Notes: generated by a model not told the origin, from the sequence alone. A stretch of DNA of 64,000 bases from Rusavskia elegans (GCA_011316305.1 SAUG01000089.1:62001-126000); one strand, 5' to 3'; positions 19,885 to 32,354 are shown, counted from the stretch's first letter. Made by a program: numbers and translations.

Positions 19885-22684
19885 ATGCCAAAAATACTTA
19901 GCTACACGCCTTCTTGGCTGTCACGACCATCTTCCGGATTTGACATCTTTTCTTCCAGCAAACAGCAGACATCTTTTGGTCCACAAGATGGAGGCTATCC
20001 AAGAGCAAGAAGCTCAGACAAGGAGCAAGAATATCTTGGCCCGCGAAGAACGATCGCTCATAGAGGCTCAGAAATATTCGTGGTTGTGGACAACCATATA
20101 CGATGGGCCGACCTATCAATCGTCAAATATGACTGGGAAAGCTTGCAGAGAAAGGGGAAAAGGCTAGAAGGAGATGATACCCTAACAGGCCAAAGCTACA
20201 AGGTAAGCTTGGCCGTCATCTCTCACACTGCACAACCACCTACTAACACTTCCCTCCAAGTTGCTCAAGGCTCCGATCAGCGAGCAGATCAGGCAGCTTT
20301 CCATCTCCCCTAACGGCCAACTTCTTGCCATCGCTACCTCTCATACCGTTCATATCGCCATCCTACCCGACTCCACAAAATTCGAAGAAAGTACGCAGAG
20401 CCCAATCAAGCTACAGACACATACCGTAGGGCCCACTACCCATGTACTCTCCCAATCGCCAATTGTCAGCATCTTATGGCATCCATTGGGAGTGAACGGT
20501 ACATGCCTGGTCACGGTTACTACGGAGGCTGTTGTGCGACTATGGGAGCTGAACAGGTCCAACCGCTGGTCTTTCGACAGCCCAACACTCGCCATAGACC
20601 TAACGAAGCTTGACGCTGCAAGCTCGCAAGAAGACGATGTTTCGCCTTCGGGAATGCACAGTGGTCGAGGATTCTCCGCTGCCGCCGTCGATATGGAAAT
20701 CGCGTCTGCTTGCTTCGGTGGCACCGGATCGCCTGACGAATCCGCTTGGTCTGCAACAACCCTTTGGGTCACGACGACTGATGGAGATGTCTATGCGCTG
20801 TGTCCGCTTCTGCCCTCAAAATGGCAGCCAACGTCAACTCAGCTTCCTTCCTTGTCCTCCATTGCCATTGCAGGGGCGACCATTGCTTCACAGGATGCCG
20901 ATTTTCTGGGGGATGACGTTCCCCTGAACACAGACCAATATGACTTTGTTTCCGAAATCGATGCCCAAAAACCATTACTTGCTTCCCGAGAGGACGATAT
21001 CACTAGCAACGACGCAATCTACAACCGTCCCAAGCGACCAGGACCAATACCGAAGTTGCAAGGGCCCTTTCAGCTGGCTGCTGGCTCGTTAGTAGATTAC
21101 CTGGACGTCTCTGATATCCACGTCACTGCATCGAAATTAGACACTGAAGAAATGATACTTGGCGCAGACGATGAATCTGAAGTGGACCTACAGGAGACTA
21201 TAGGACTATCGGCAGTTGTAGTGTGTTTGATGACTACCGATGGACAGGTGCATCTATTCCTCGATCTGGAGGGCGTCCAAGGGCAATGGCTTCCAGCAAA
21301 AGCGCCAGAACGACCCTCTTCGGCATCGGCATCCCATGAAATGATCCTTGTAGAAGCACTGGATACATTGGACGCCGAAGCGATTAGCGAGAACGAATGG
21401 CCAACGTTCAGTCGCGATCCCTTTTCACGTTACTCATTTTACACAACCCACAGCCAAGGCGTATATTTCTTCTCCTTGGACCCCTGGATCAAACGCCTGG
21501 AAGATGAACTTCAAAATACTACCACCGCTGGTGCCAACTTCCGCCTCAACATGCTCCGGGATTCATCCGGCACGCTTCGAGAATGCATCCTTCGATTCGA
21601 TCAAGATCGCTTCACGACTAACCACATCTCCTCTTCTTCCTCTTCCGCCTCCGCAAACGCTTGCATCGTCCTCCACGATTCCGACCTTGGCTACTTCCTC
21701 CTGACATCCACAAACAACGACAATCACCCCCACGCCGCCACCCTCGATATCCCTAAATCTTTTACCTTCAAACAAGAGCCCCTCTCCTACGACGATGACT
21801 TCGAATACTCAAACCTCTACCCCGACTCAAACGACAGCGCTGCAGATCTAGGCCTCACAACCCATGTCGCCCGCTCCGCCTATGAACCTCCATCCACATT
21901 CTGGAACCAATCCTCCCTCCTCCAACTAACATCCCAGTCCCTTCCCGCCCATCGCCGCCGCACCCTCAGAGAGGAAGTCCGTCTCTCGACCGCTACACTC
22001 GAACTCATGACCTCGGCGCACCGCCTCCTGAGCAACGAAACCCACGCCATCAAAACCGCGGCCGCGGATTTGTTCAACAGATGCGAACGCATGATGCAAG
22101 AGCTGCGAACACAGATCGAGCGGGTCAGAGAGGTTAATGGAAGGGCGGAACAATTGGTATTAGGGGGTGGAGACGACGATACCGAAGGAGAGAACGCAAG
22201 GGAGAGATTGGGGTCCAGGGCGCAGAAGTGTTTGGAGAAACAGGAACGGCTGACGGAGAGGATAGAGAGGTTGAGGAGGAGAGCGGGGAAGTTGGAGATC
22301 AGGGAGGTCGGGGAGAAGGAGAGGGAGTTTTATAAAGAGTTGGTCTCCTTGGAGGAGGTGGTTTGTAAGCCAAATGAGGAAGACAATGATGACGATAGTT
22401 TCTTGGATGATGCTGAAGGTCCTGGGGACGGAAGCAAGCGTACAGTAAAACCTCACTGGCAACGGTACGAGGAACTCAGACACATGGCCGCGGAGTTGCT
22501 TGAGAGAGCGAAGCAAGTGAAGGGGGAAGGTGGAGGGAAGAAGAAAGCGGAAGATGGATATGGCATTTCGAATGCTATGCGGAGGAAGAAGGTGCAGCAG
22601 GTGATGGCGTTGCTGGAACGGGAGGAGGCGTTGGTGGATGGGGTGATGATGAGGTTGGCGAGGTTGAGCGTTGGACAGATGTAA
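19885..22684 (+). CDS. NUP82: Nucleoporin Nup82 (Nup88 family)
   Basis: Exons 19885..20202 and 20261..22684; the 58-nt intron has a perfect TACTAAC branch site near 20251. The product is 913 residues. It starts MPKILSYTPSWLSRP, typical of filamentous fungal Nup82. Residues about 30-560 fit a beta-propeller (SPNGQLLAIATSHTVHIA, SILWHPLG, VRLWEL). Residues about 660-900 are charged coiled coil (EKQERLTERIERLRRR), expected to assemble with Nup159 and the Nsp1 branch on the cytoplasmic face of the pore for mRNA export. Low-complexity Ser and Asp/Glu stretches interrupt the propeller around residues 555-570 and 805-815. No defects seen. Confidence 0.9.
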
Positions 22685-24438
22685 GTAGGTTGATAGGGGG
22701 GGTCGGGTCCAGCTCTCTCTAGCGATTTTGGACAACGCCGAAGACAAATCATTTTCCCGGACTCGATTTCGATGAACGCAGCAGGTTCTTATCCTTATCC
22801 GGTCTCTCTTCAGCTCCGCGTCCATGGATCTTTTATGGTTATTAAGCTCTCTCCCTCTCCCTCTCCCTCTCTCTCTCTCTTTCTCTCTATTTTCCTATTC
22901 TCTCGTCTCCTCCTTATTTCAGCCACTATAGTCACGACACCGTATCTGACCCTCTATCAGCCAGCATTCTCCAGCCTTCCAAACGGGGCATCCGATCCCC
23001 TTACACCATACAACCCAAACTCCAAACGGAGTCCCAACCCGACCCCGACTCGCACTATCCAAGAAATCATCGAAAAACCAGCTATCCATTCTTTCTTTTA
23101 CCATCTACCTCGGCTCCAGCACTCGCTTGCACCCGCGCCTCCTGTCGTGGATACTATATACCGGTCTCGTAGTTTTATATAGATCAAACGAAGCCTATTT
23201 TTTGGCCTAGAATTTCGGATTGGGTTTGTTCTTGCGGGATACCGTGAATCGGCACGTTGGTAATGTTGGCTGTATTCCGTATGATTCTGTCATTGTACTG
23301 GGGGCTAGAAGGGGGATGATTAAGGTAGACTGTTATCTGGGAGGGTTTTTTTTTTGGGCTGGCGATTGAAATATGGTGGATTGTTTAATCCTGGCTCGGG
23401 TTTTTGGAACGTTGGTTTCTTGTTATTTTTTTCCCTTTCCTTTTTTTCTTCTTCTTTCTCCTTTCTTTTCCTTTTTTCTCTTCTTCTTTCTTTTCTTTTC
23501 CTTTTCTCTCTTTCCTCTCCTTTCCTCTCCTTTCCTCTTCTTTCTTCTCCTTTTATTTCCTTCCCTCCTCTCTCCTTCCTTTCTCTTCTCTTCTCCCCCC
23601 TTCTCTTTACTAATTATAAAATATACTCCAATCCCTACCACAACCGCAGTAATCCACCTCCTTCTATCAGCCCCCAGTTTGATAGCTCGTGATAGAAGAG
23701 ATTTCGTGGTCGCGAGATCGATAGGTGGGATGTGATATTGAATATTTATAGCCGAAGTAAATAGTCCGTAGGGGAGGAGGAGGAGGACAGATGAAGACAT
23801 ATACTAGGGTGAGGAACGCAATTAAATAAATACCGAAAAACAGAACATTAGTAGAAATAATAGCCGTAAGTAAAGTGCTGGACGTATTTGTTTTCTATAT
23901 CCTCCGTCTATATCATGTTAGATAAGGGAAGATCAAGATCAAATGCCATGCATGGGAGAGGGCCGTTCTGTCGGTCTCTGTATATATGACTTGTCTCTAT
24001 CTAATTTGAAGGTCACTTGTCTGATGTACTCTACCATGCGTTATATACACCTACTTACTACCTGATCATCTTCTTGCTGTGACGATCCATCCATCTATAC
24101 TTTACCTGGACATCCAAGCGATTACCAATTGTGATACTGCACTTATTCCCTGCTCTAGGTAGGTAGGGTAGGTAGGGTAGTCGATGCCGCTATCCAGAAG
24201 TATTCGGTTGTAACGAGTCCCTCTTTGCATTGTATATTGTGAACACCTGCTGTCCAACAGCCTGTTTCCTTCTCCCATGAGGGCAGGTCATCCAAGTGGT
24301 TGGTCCAGTCGATCAAAACTTCGTCTTTCTGCGTAACCTTTGCTGCCACGGTGTCCCTGATTATCTCCACTTTTGCCCACCCGGTCAGCCTCTCGTACTC
24401 TTCCCCTCATATAAAGCCATACCACCCGCCTAACCCAA
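22685..24438. other. Long spacer between convergent genes, low complexity
   Basis: About 1.75 kb of 3' flanking DNA between NUP82 (+) and the acyltransferase gene (-). Contains a CTCCCT run near 22851-22890, a roughly 200-bp T/C-only tract at 23405-23615, and GGTAGGTAGG copies near 24159-24180. Open frames in the pyrimidine tract are compositional artefacts. Confidence 0.6.
23405..23615. repeat. Polypyrimidine (TTTCC/TTCTC-rich) tract
   Basis: More than 200 nt that are almost exclusively T and C on the plus strand, built from degenerate TTTCC and TTCTC units. Homopurine on the other strand, so able in principle to form triplex DNA. Confidence 0.85.
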
Positions 24439-25299
24439 TCAAACCCCCTTCCCCGCGACCCTCCTCCCCGCCTCGGTCTGCCCAATATCTCGCAAAGCAT
24501 CCAACATCCTCTCCCTCACCTTCGTCGTCAAACCCTCCACATCTTCGACTCCCAACCCCTTCGTCGAAATCGGCTCCAACACCCGAACCGGAATCTCCCC
24601 GCTCCGAAACCTCCACTCCCGTGCCCCCAACAAACCCCAATAATTGGCGCAAACAACCGGCACCACATCCACCTGCGCCTGCACCGCAAGATGAAACGCC
24701 CCCTTTTTGAAACCGCCGAGTTCGGGCCCGCGAGCATAGCTGCGGGTTCCCTCCGGGAAGATGAAAACGCTTTGTTTGTGCGTCAGCATTTCGGAGGCGG
24801 CGCCGGAGAAAGCCTGGCGGGCGGATTGGCGGTTGGCGCGATCGATGAAGACGGTGCCGCTGAGGGCCATGAACCATCCCAAAAAGGGCACGCGTTTGAG
24901 AGAGGATTTGGCGGTGACGGAACAGTAGGGTGGGAAAATGCGGGCGAGGAGGAGGACGTCGAGTTCGGATTGGTGGTTGCCTACGATGACGCAGGGGCGG
25001 GAATTGGTGAGGTGGTGTTCGCCGGAGACGATGTTGAATGTTACGCCGGTTGTGTAGCGCATTGTGAGGGCGAAGGAGCGGGCGGTGAGGTGCTGGGCTA
25101 GGCGGTGGTTGCTGGTTAGGCGGAGAGCGAGGGAGATGAGGACGCCGTAGATGGCGCAGACGACGAGGGAGAGGTAGGCGGAGAGGCAGCGGGCGGGGAA
25201 AGACAGGGCGGGGAGGAGGGGGGAGAGGAGGAAAAGGGTGAGGGTGAGGGTGAGGTAGATAAGGAGGAAGTAGAGGGTGTAAAGGATGAGGATGTGCAT
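24439..25299 (-). CDS. SLC1: 1-acyl-sn-glycerol-3-phosphate acyltransferase (PlsC/Slc1)
   Basis: An intronless 286-residue enzyme that acylates lysophosphatidic acid to phosphatidic acid in ER or lipid-droplet membranes. Two hydrophobic segments occupy residues 1-33 and about 39-60. The PlsC motifs are intact: NHQSELD with His109 and Asp114 (NHX4D), a GTVFIDR block near 148, FPEGTRS at 181-187, and a later VVPV block. The Met at 25299 is preferred over the in-frame Met 29 codons upstream (25386), because the upstream residues (FSEPIGLLPSINIS) do not resemble the family and the hydrophobic N-terminus begins exactly here. The 5' flank is shared only with the 3' end of CDC27. Confidence 0.93.
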   Translation of the reverse strand: MHILILYTLYFLLIYLTLTLTLFLLSPLLPALSFPARCLSAYLSLVVCAIYGVLISLALRLTSNHRLAQHLTARSFALTMRYTTGVTFNIVSGEHHLTNSRPCVIVGNHQSELDVLLLARIFPPYCSVTAKSSLKRVPFLGWFMALSGTVFIDRANRQSARQAFSGAASEMLTHKQSVFIFPEGTRSYARGPELGGFKKGAFHLAVQAQVDVVPVVCANYWGLLGAREWRFRSGEIPVRVLEPISTKGLGVEDVEGLTTKVRERMLDALRDIGQTEAGRRVAGKGV

Positions 25300-25987
25300 G
25301 TTTGGGACTGTAGTAGGGAAAATGTATATGTGTTGTTGTCTTGATATATTTATTGATGGAAGTAGGCCGATAGGTTCGGAGAACAAGGAAGTCCGATTGA
25401 TGATGGATATGTCGCAGTCTTTCCGATTGTTTAGACCCTCGAAGAGGCCCTGGACCGTAGGATCATGTTGACGTTGGTGATAGGAGGTGTTCTGATATAC
25501 GGTGGTGGGTCATTGGGAGAGTAGGTAGGGGGTGACGGTAAGGATGATGGGATCACGTTGAATTGACATGTGCTTGTGGCTTCTCAACATGCGCCCAAAA
25601 CGGTCTCCTCGCTTATTATTAGTTTCCGAACGGTCACAAGTTCAGATGAAGGACAGAAAGGATACTACCTTACTGCATAGGGGTCGGAGATGAAATTAGA
25701 TCATTGTTATTCTCGCTGTCGGTGTCATCAAACCACACGATGCCCGCTCCAAAGACCCAATAGACTCCAGGTACCCACGCCTGTACATTACAAGAATGCC
25801 CGTCTCCATATGCATTGAGAGCAACTCCTCGCTGATGCCTCACTCATTGCCCGTACCCAAAAGCTCTCCATCTACCATAACAGCCCGAATAATATCCAGA
25901 CTCGAGCGGCCTCTCGACGCTTCCAAATGCTGCATCAACGCCTGGCAATGCATTCAAAACATCAGGCCATTCGCATCATCATCATCG
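25300..25987. other. Spacer: acyltransferase promoter and CDC27 3' flank
   Basis: About 690 bp between two minus-strand genes. No convincing coding sequence. Confidence 0.6.
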
Positions 25988-28635
25988 TCATCCCACAGGA
26001 AGCGTGTCGTAATCCTCATCGCTCATATCTTCCAGTCGCTCCATTTCCTCTTTGATCTGTGATTGAGCCTGTCATACGAGTCAGTAACAATGCCTCAAGC
26101 CTCCCGACTTCTCGTCCTCACAACGACGAACCTTCGGATCCAAGTTCCCAGCGATTGTCCAGTTCCTTATCGCTTCCGACTTCTGCTTCAGCATCTTGTG
26201 TACTGAACCCAACATGAAGAACACATTCGCTTCGTCCGGAGCAATGGCCTTCAATAACTTCAGCTCTTCTAGCGCTGCATGCGGCTGCTTGAGATGTGCA
26301 AGTACACGCGCCCTCTTCAACCTCGCGATGGCCGACGGGGGCATCAGATCGCAAGCCTTCGTGTACTGCACCAGCGCCGCTTTTGGGTTCTTGAGCTTTT
26401 CAAGCACTGTACCAATGGAGGTGATGAGAAGAGAGTTGGACGGATTGACTCCGGCCGCGGTTCGATAATGCTGCTCGGCAAAGTCGTATTTGCCCTGCTT
26501 CTCGAACACCTGTCCAAGACCATACCATCCGTTGTAGTGTCGACGGTCCACTCCGACCGCACTCCGGAAGACCGCCAAGGCCTTGTCGTTCTCTTCGTTC
26601 GCAATATACTCGTGACCTTGTAACGTATATGCATACGCAAACCGGGGATCAAGCTGCACCGCGCGTTTGAAGCATTTGATGGCCTGATCATGATCCTTCT
26701 GCACCGAAAAGGAGTTGCCGACCGCACACCATGCTTCCGGTGACTCGCGGTCGACGTCGATGAGCTCGTGGGCCAGGAAGGCGAGATCGGTCTCCTTCTT
26801 TTGGTGCCAGAGTGATGTCGAGTATCGTTCCATCCCCTCGACTTGTGATGGAAAGATGCTCCTGAGGCGACCATAGATTTTCTCCGCGTCCGAATACAGC
26901 CCTTGCTCAAAATACCCTCGAGCTATTTGGGATAAGATGTATGGTGTGTCGCGCTGACCGAGCGTGATGGTGTTGTAGATCTGGATCGCATCCTGGCTGC
27001 GAAAATGGCATTGAGCAAAGTACGCGCAAGCTAGCTTGGAGAAAAGGTCAAAGAGCCACGCCAACGCCTCTTTCTCCTTGAGTGCATCACTTGACGCCGG
27101 CTTAGGTTTTTGCTCCAGACCGGATGGTTGCGATACGGACGGTCTCCGTTGTTCCTTGCCATCGACTCCAATCGAGTCGCTATGGATGCGGTTTCCACTG
27201 ACGACCCTCCCTACGTTGCCAGGGTTCGTGCTCCGTCCTTTAGTTCCGGTTGCCTTTGCCTTCTTTTTCAGATCCATCTCTTCTCTCGTGGCAAGAGTCC
27301 CTGACCGCGTGATTGATCTCAAGAGCCGCGTGCTTCTCCTCTGTAGACCATTTGGATCATTAGCGACCGCCGCAAGATTAGCTGTCGTCGGAACAGATAC
27401 TGATGGAGCTGCCTGACCGGATATCGTTCTCTTTCGTTCTCCGACGCCATGCGTCCTCGATGGCGGCCGGCCGACGCTCGCTTCCTCAGGCTCTGCTTTA
27501 GTTCTGGAACGTGAACTGATGGTGTTTGATCTCATTTTTGGGGGACCATCAACACTGATCTCAGTACCTAAACCCTGTCCTGCTCTTGCTTTTCTTACGG
27601 GCGCTAATGGTGGCTCGATGCCGTTTGTAGCTGTGGCCATTTGGTCTCCGGCTTCTTTTCCCAAGTAGACATCGTGACTGAAGCTTGTATCGGTACCGGT
27701 CGGCGTATCGAAGGAGGACAAATCGAGATCGCCGCCACTTATTGGTGTTACAGAAGCCTTGCCAATGTTCAATTTGTCGAATATCCCAAAGTTTGGTCTG
27801 ACATCGCCATTCACTCGATTCTTCGAAATGGTGAAAGGGTCATTGTTGGACGGAGGTTGGCTCGTATGAACATTGCTGGCCGATTGAGAGAAGGGGTTCG
27901 TAACAGGGGATTCTTCCAGAGTTTCCAGGGTGTTCTCATCTGAATTCGAGGTTGGAAGTGCCCGTTTCATTTCGGGTGTCATTTGGAAGATATTCGGTAT
28001 CCGAACATTCACCCCTGGAAGAATCAGCAGGAGTCATGCGTTGCGAAGCGGCCTGAGAGTGTACCGAGATCGCAAAGACCAACAAATGCGTCCCACATGA
28101 ACGGATTGAGTTTGAGGGCTTCGGCGTAGCTCTCGATGGCTTTGTTAGAGTCACGATAGGTTTGCCAGAGCTTCCCTTGTAAGCAATGAATAGCTGCAGC
28201 ATCTGGTAGATATTGACGTCGGCTTTCTGTATGCTTGTCTATCCGAACAACGGATCAGCTGTGCAGGCAAAATTTGCCTCGCTACAGAAACTCACTCCAC
28301 GAATTCAGTCGAATCCAATTGCCTCTGCTCTTGTCGAGAGCATTTGAACCCTCGACATACTTGCCAAGACCCAAGCAAGCCAGCGCAAACACGTACGAAC
28401 AGCCAACGTGTGCTCCAGGTTTCAGGGCCTGATGCCTGCTGCTATCATAGGCTGACTTGAGCTGGCCCAAGCGGTAATAACAGAGTGCAATGAGGTATAC
28501 ATTATCGGCGTTCTTGGGGTCGTATGCTTGCAGTCTTCCGGCAATGAAAAGGGCGTTCCGAAGGAGGTGGTTATCTAAATGATAATAGATAAGTTGTTGT
28601 AGCTGGCGGACCACGTGGCTGTTGGCCGGTGCCAT
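25988..28635 (-). CDS. CDC27: Anaphase-promoting complex TPR subunit Cdc27/APC3 (BimA)
   Basis: Four exons on the minus strand: 28635..28296, 28238..28065, 28014..26132 and 26068..25988; introns 57, 50 and 63 nt; 825 residues. Cdc27/BimA is a TPR scaffold of the APC/C ubiquitin ligase and docks Cdc20/Cdh1 and Apc10 through their C-terminal Ile-Arg tails. The N-terminal TPR block (LIYYHLDNHLLRNALFIAGRL, LNPFMWDAFVGLCDLG) is followed by a disordered Ser-rich loop of about 240 residues, then a second TPR array from about residue 460 (AWCAVGNSFSVQKDHDQAIKCF, QLDPRFAYAYTLQGHEY, YNGWYGLGQVFEKQ). The last exon adds the acidic C-terminus (EDMSDEDYDTLPVG). The loop holds many SP/TP sites consistent with mitotic phosphorylation. 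Divergent from the Snd2-like gene. Confidence 0.95.
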
Positions 28636-29184
28636 GCTGGTAAGAAATGGTAGATTAGGGAGAGCTCGAGGACCGCAGTAGGTAAGGTTTGGTAATCGAT
28701 GAGCTTGTGGTAGGGTGCCGGAGGTCTTGAACAGTCAGAGCTCTTGAGTGATGATGATGCCCTTGAGCCAGCTCGGAAGGAAGTGTTGCAGGTTGCAGGA
28801 TCAGATTCGTGCTGAGCGAATGCTACTTCCCCGGACGATTTCCGCCTGGTGTTCTTGAAAAAGCGACGCCCCTTCGTGGCAGCAGGCGTCAAGTCAATGC
28901 GCAATCCAGCCACGTCACGGCAACATACATGCGACCTCACTGGGTTTCGGCATCTGGAGGGGAAGCTGCAGGTGGTTCGGATGCTGTGAGGATAGAGCTC
29001 TCAGCCCTTGGAGTGGTTGTGTGACCAAAATGGATCTGTTAATGGAGCGTGATGTTTTGGGTTTACTGCCTGTAGACCTCTATCATTGGTCAGCCCTACG
29101 ACACTTGTTAGCCGCCCAGCAACTATCTTATCCATCAGATATCTCTCCTGAAGGCCTCAGTCAATTGGCGCAGAGGGTCTCGTC
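28636..29184. other. Divergent promoter between CDC27 and the Snd2-like gene
   Basis: About 550 bp without a supported coding region. Confidence 0.6.
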
Positions 29185-29782
29185 ATGGCACAAGTAAGTC
29201 ATCTATCTACCTTATGTGCCTGGTACCCTATGGTTGGCGCGCTGATCCTTGCGACAGAAAGCAGCAAAGCAACAGGCAGCCCGCAACACTGCAATCCTTA
29301 AACGTACCCATCTGATCTCCCTCGCCATCACCACCTTCTTCGTCTTGCTGCGCCTGCTCTTGTTCCGGGCATCATGCACACGTGCAACTTACCTTCTCTA
29401 CGGCTTCCTCTCAGCACCCGCTTTTGCCATTGAATTCTGGTTCGAACGGATTGGTCGCCCTGTCACTGCACCCAATGGCGAGCTGAAGAAATCCGGCGAG
29501 GATCTTGAAGCTAAAGGTCTCACGGATTTCATGTGGGACATTCTATACTGGACATGGGGCTGTACTCTCTCTGCTACTATTCTGGGTGACAAGGCCTGGT
29601 GGGGATACATTGTGGTTCCATTGTATTCGGTCTGGCTTGGTTGGACGACATTTGGTGGAATGAGGAAAGGCATGGCGAGCATGGCCGGTGGAGATGCTGG
29701 TCCAGATAACTCCATTGCGGCGATGAGTAATCGTCAAAAGAAACAGGAGAAACGAGGGGGCCAGAAGATGCAATACCGATGA
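29185..29782 (+). CDS. SND2: Snd2/TMEM208-family ER membrane protein
   Basis: Exons 29185..29193 and 29258..29782 with a 64-nt intron; the first exon codes only Met-Ala-Gln. The product has 177 residues. Four hydrophobic stretches (about 20-40, 47-64, 95-112, 116-135) alternate with a conserved FWFERIGRP motif and a WDILYWTWG motif typical of TMEM208. The C-terminus is Lys/Arg/Gln-rich (SNRQKKQEKRGG). Yeast Snd2 and human TMEM208 take part in SRP-independent delivery of membrane proteins to the ER. The micro-exon is supported by the conserved start MAQKAAKQQAARN and by a clean GTAAGT donor. A start inside exon 2 would lack an ATG before the first helix. Confidence 0.9.
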
Positions 29783-30150
29783 TGAGACGTCTACGCCAGA
29801 GAGATGTCTACGCCAGAGAGATGTCTCCATTCCAAATGTTACGATTGTCGTTACGACGAATCATAGAAACTGCTGACCGCAGGTTCGACTGGCTAGCTTT
29901 TGGCACTATCATGCCTACTTAACGCCAATCCAAAAATCGACGTCGAGCGCCCCAAAGGTTCCTCCACACGGTGATCTATATACCACGAGCTTACGCCTTT
30001 GATGGCAAGTCCGTCAAGTCGTATCGACATATCGTCCGAATTCAAAAAACGCTTCCACTCTTTTGCTCCGTCTGGCATATAAATGTACGGGACAAACATA
30101 TGGCTCTCTCCGCGTGTACAGCGAAAGCCCAATAGGGCATCTCGAATTGT
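29783..30150. other. Spacer between convergent SND2 and CBR1
   Basis: 370 bp. Begins with a small imperfect direct repeat (GTCTACGCCAGAGAGAT twice, about 29787-29821). No gene. Confidence 0.6.
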
Positions 30151-31250
30151 TTAAAAGCAGAAAACTTGGTCCTGGAGCTTGCTCACCGGCCTCGGTTTCT
30201 CGTAGCCCAAAGATTCAGTGGCCTTCTTCATCGCGCTGACCATTGGGGGCGGTCCGCAGATCAAAACCTTGATGTCTCGCGCAGGGGCTGGCAATTTCTC
30301 CTGGAACCTTGTTAGAGCGAGTTGGGTGGAATCAAGAAGGATTACCTTAATCATCTCTGGCGTGCAGAAGCCGACACCGCCATCCCACTTCTCGGGAGGA
30401 TTGTTCAGCACATAGTGTACACGGAAACCTTCGTCCTCCTTCGCCAGTGAATCCAGGTCGTCTTTCAGCAGAATATCCTCGAAGTTGACATTGGCGAATA
30501 GCAGATCAACTTCTGTTTTGTCGGTCCCGCCGTTCCTCGGTCTCCCTCGGATGATGGCCCGAATGATCTGGAGCATAGGCGTGATACCAGTTCCTCCAGC
30601 GATCATACCGAAATGTCTCACCATACCAGGAGTGTACACCATTGCCCCCTTCGGTCCTTTGATCTTTAGCGTGTCACCAATTTTAAGATTCGCTACGTGC
30701 TTGGATATGTTGCCTGTAGGGTAGGCTTTGATCAGGAGGTCGACGTATCCGGGATCCACGTCGGAGGAAATGGGGGTGTAGGAACGGACTACTTCCTTGG
30801 GCTGTCCTTCGATCCTCGCAGCGATGGACATGTGCTGGCCAATTGGGAGACCGAGGATGTCATTCGGACGAGGTAGGGAGAATCGGTAGCTGTGTATCAT
30901 CAGCGAAAAAGAGTTCCCCAGACCACGGCGAAGAAACTCACATTGCAACATTGTGCGAAAGTACTGTCTTCTCCTTGAGTGGGAAGTTCTGGTATGCGTC
31001 TGGCTTCAGGACTTTTCTAGATTCTGGGGTCGGAGATATTAGCCCGATCGCTATTCATGGATTTGGGACACTTACGAGTGCTGTAAAATTTGTAGCCTCC
31101 AAGTAAAGCAGCGATTATCACGGCGAATGGCAGATATTCTTTCTTGGCGATGGCTACACCGACCAGGAGGAGTGCGGAGGGAATGTAGACGCCGGTGATG
31201 TATTGCGGAGAGAACAGAGACGTTGGCTTAATGGTATGAGGGGTCGCCAT
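30151..31250 (-). CDS. CBR1: NADH-cytochrome b5 reductase
   Basis: Three exons on the minus strand: 31250..31076, 31023..30942 and 30889..30151; both introns 52 nt; 331 residues. The enzyme passes electrons from NADH through FAD to cytochrome b5, feeding sterol synthesis and fatty-acid desaturation at the ER or outer mitochondrial membrane. Residues about 15-50 include hydrophobic membrane segments ([13 protein letters not shown]). FAD-binding RSYTPIS, NADH-binding [17 protein letters not shown] and the C-terminal DQVFCF are all present. The first junction uses the acceptor at 31024, which gives [14 protein letters not shown]; the AG six bases further in would shift frame into a stop. The first true ATG is at 31250; the apparent extension upstream would start from TTG. 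Confidence 0.95.
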
Positions 31251-31644
31251 CGCTGCCGAAAAGACCTGAAGACTCGCGATCAATGGGCTGTACGGTAAAT
31301 GAGATTGGTGGGGAGCTGGTGGCCGAGCTCTTGAGAAAAAGTGACGCCGAGTCAGACCGAGGTGGAGCTCAGCGAATTGTCGGCGTAACCCGATCGGGAA
31401 GCGCTAACCTGAAGCCTTAAATTATCTCCGGGCGGTCTGACCTCAACTCGAAGAAGATGGCTCAATGCATGAATCAGTTCTTCAGTGAATTGGATTCTGG
31501 TGGTGGAGGAAGGTCGCTATTTATGCTAAGGCCAAGCCTGCGATAGAGGTCCCAACAGGAAGGCATTTCTATTGTACTCCAATCAGCACCCATGGTGAAC
31601 AGGAAAAGATAGCATTTTCATCATTCAGTCGGGTGGTAATTGTA
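31251..31644. other. Divergent promoter between CBR1 and the DUF3605 gene
   Basis: About 395 bp, no coding sequence supported. Confidence 0.6.
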
Positions 31645-32354
31645 ATGGGAAGTCAAGAAGATCTGGAGGACGATCCACCAGCCTTCGACCTAACAGACAA
31701 GGACCGTGAGAACCTAGCTCGCAAGGACGAGGACTTCAAGCCCCATACCTGGACAGACTTAAAGCACATCATTGGTATTGTCATTTTCTCTTGACCGTGA
31801 TATCAAGCTGAAATGATCAAGCAAACAACGATCTCGAGAGTCTACGACGCTGGCCCTCTGATCTTAAACGCTACTTGAAATGGACCAAGCAGACCACACA
31901 AGCTTACCGCACCATCACAAATTATATTTGCCAGGAACGCCTACAATGGCGACCCCTACCTACCTCAAATCCAGACGAAGGCCCAATCTTCGATGTTGAA
32001 AACACGGTTCCCTTTGCCAATCCACGTGATTACAGAATCATATACAATGACTGGCCTTATGGCATGACCCCGGGCATCACCCACATTGTTGTTTGGCTGA
32101 AGACGAGATTCGATGTTGAACCCACTGGTGGGGATTTGCTACCACAATCTCGCCAATTGATCGAAGACTTTGTTCAGCATACTTTCATTGACAAATTAGA
32201 GCAACACGGTGGTGCTGGAGATCGGGTCATGTGGTTCAGGAATTGGACGGGCTTGCAAAGTGTTAGGGGCATGGACCATATTCACATCCTTGTTTGTGAT
32301 GTTCCTCAAGAGATCATGGATGAGTGGACTGGAGGAAGAACGGCTTTGCCTTGA
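31645..32354 (+). CDS. DUF3605 protein (N-acetylglucosamine-induced protein 1-like)
   Basis: Exons 31645..31774 and 31822..32354 with a 47-nt intron; 220 residues. The family-typical features are a short acidic N-terminus, KPHTWTDLKHIIA, the RRWPSDLKRYLKW block, IIYNDWPYG, and GITHIVVWLK followed by the His-rich end MDHIHILV. Fungal homologues are annotated as induced by N-acetylglucosamine, but the biochemical activity is not known to me. The conserved Asp-Trp-Pro-Tyr and the His pair near the C-terminus could form a nucleotide or metal site; this is inference. No targeting signal. The protein ends normally (GGRTALP). Confidence 0.85.

Noticed and set aside
23354..23735. Phe/Ser/Leu-rich frames resembling membrane proteins
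   Set aside because: They are translations of the polypyrimidine tract in different frames, with no conserved features.
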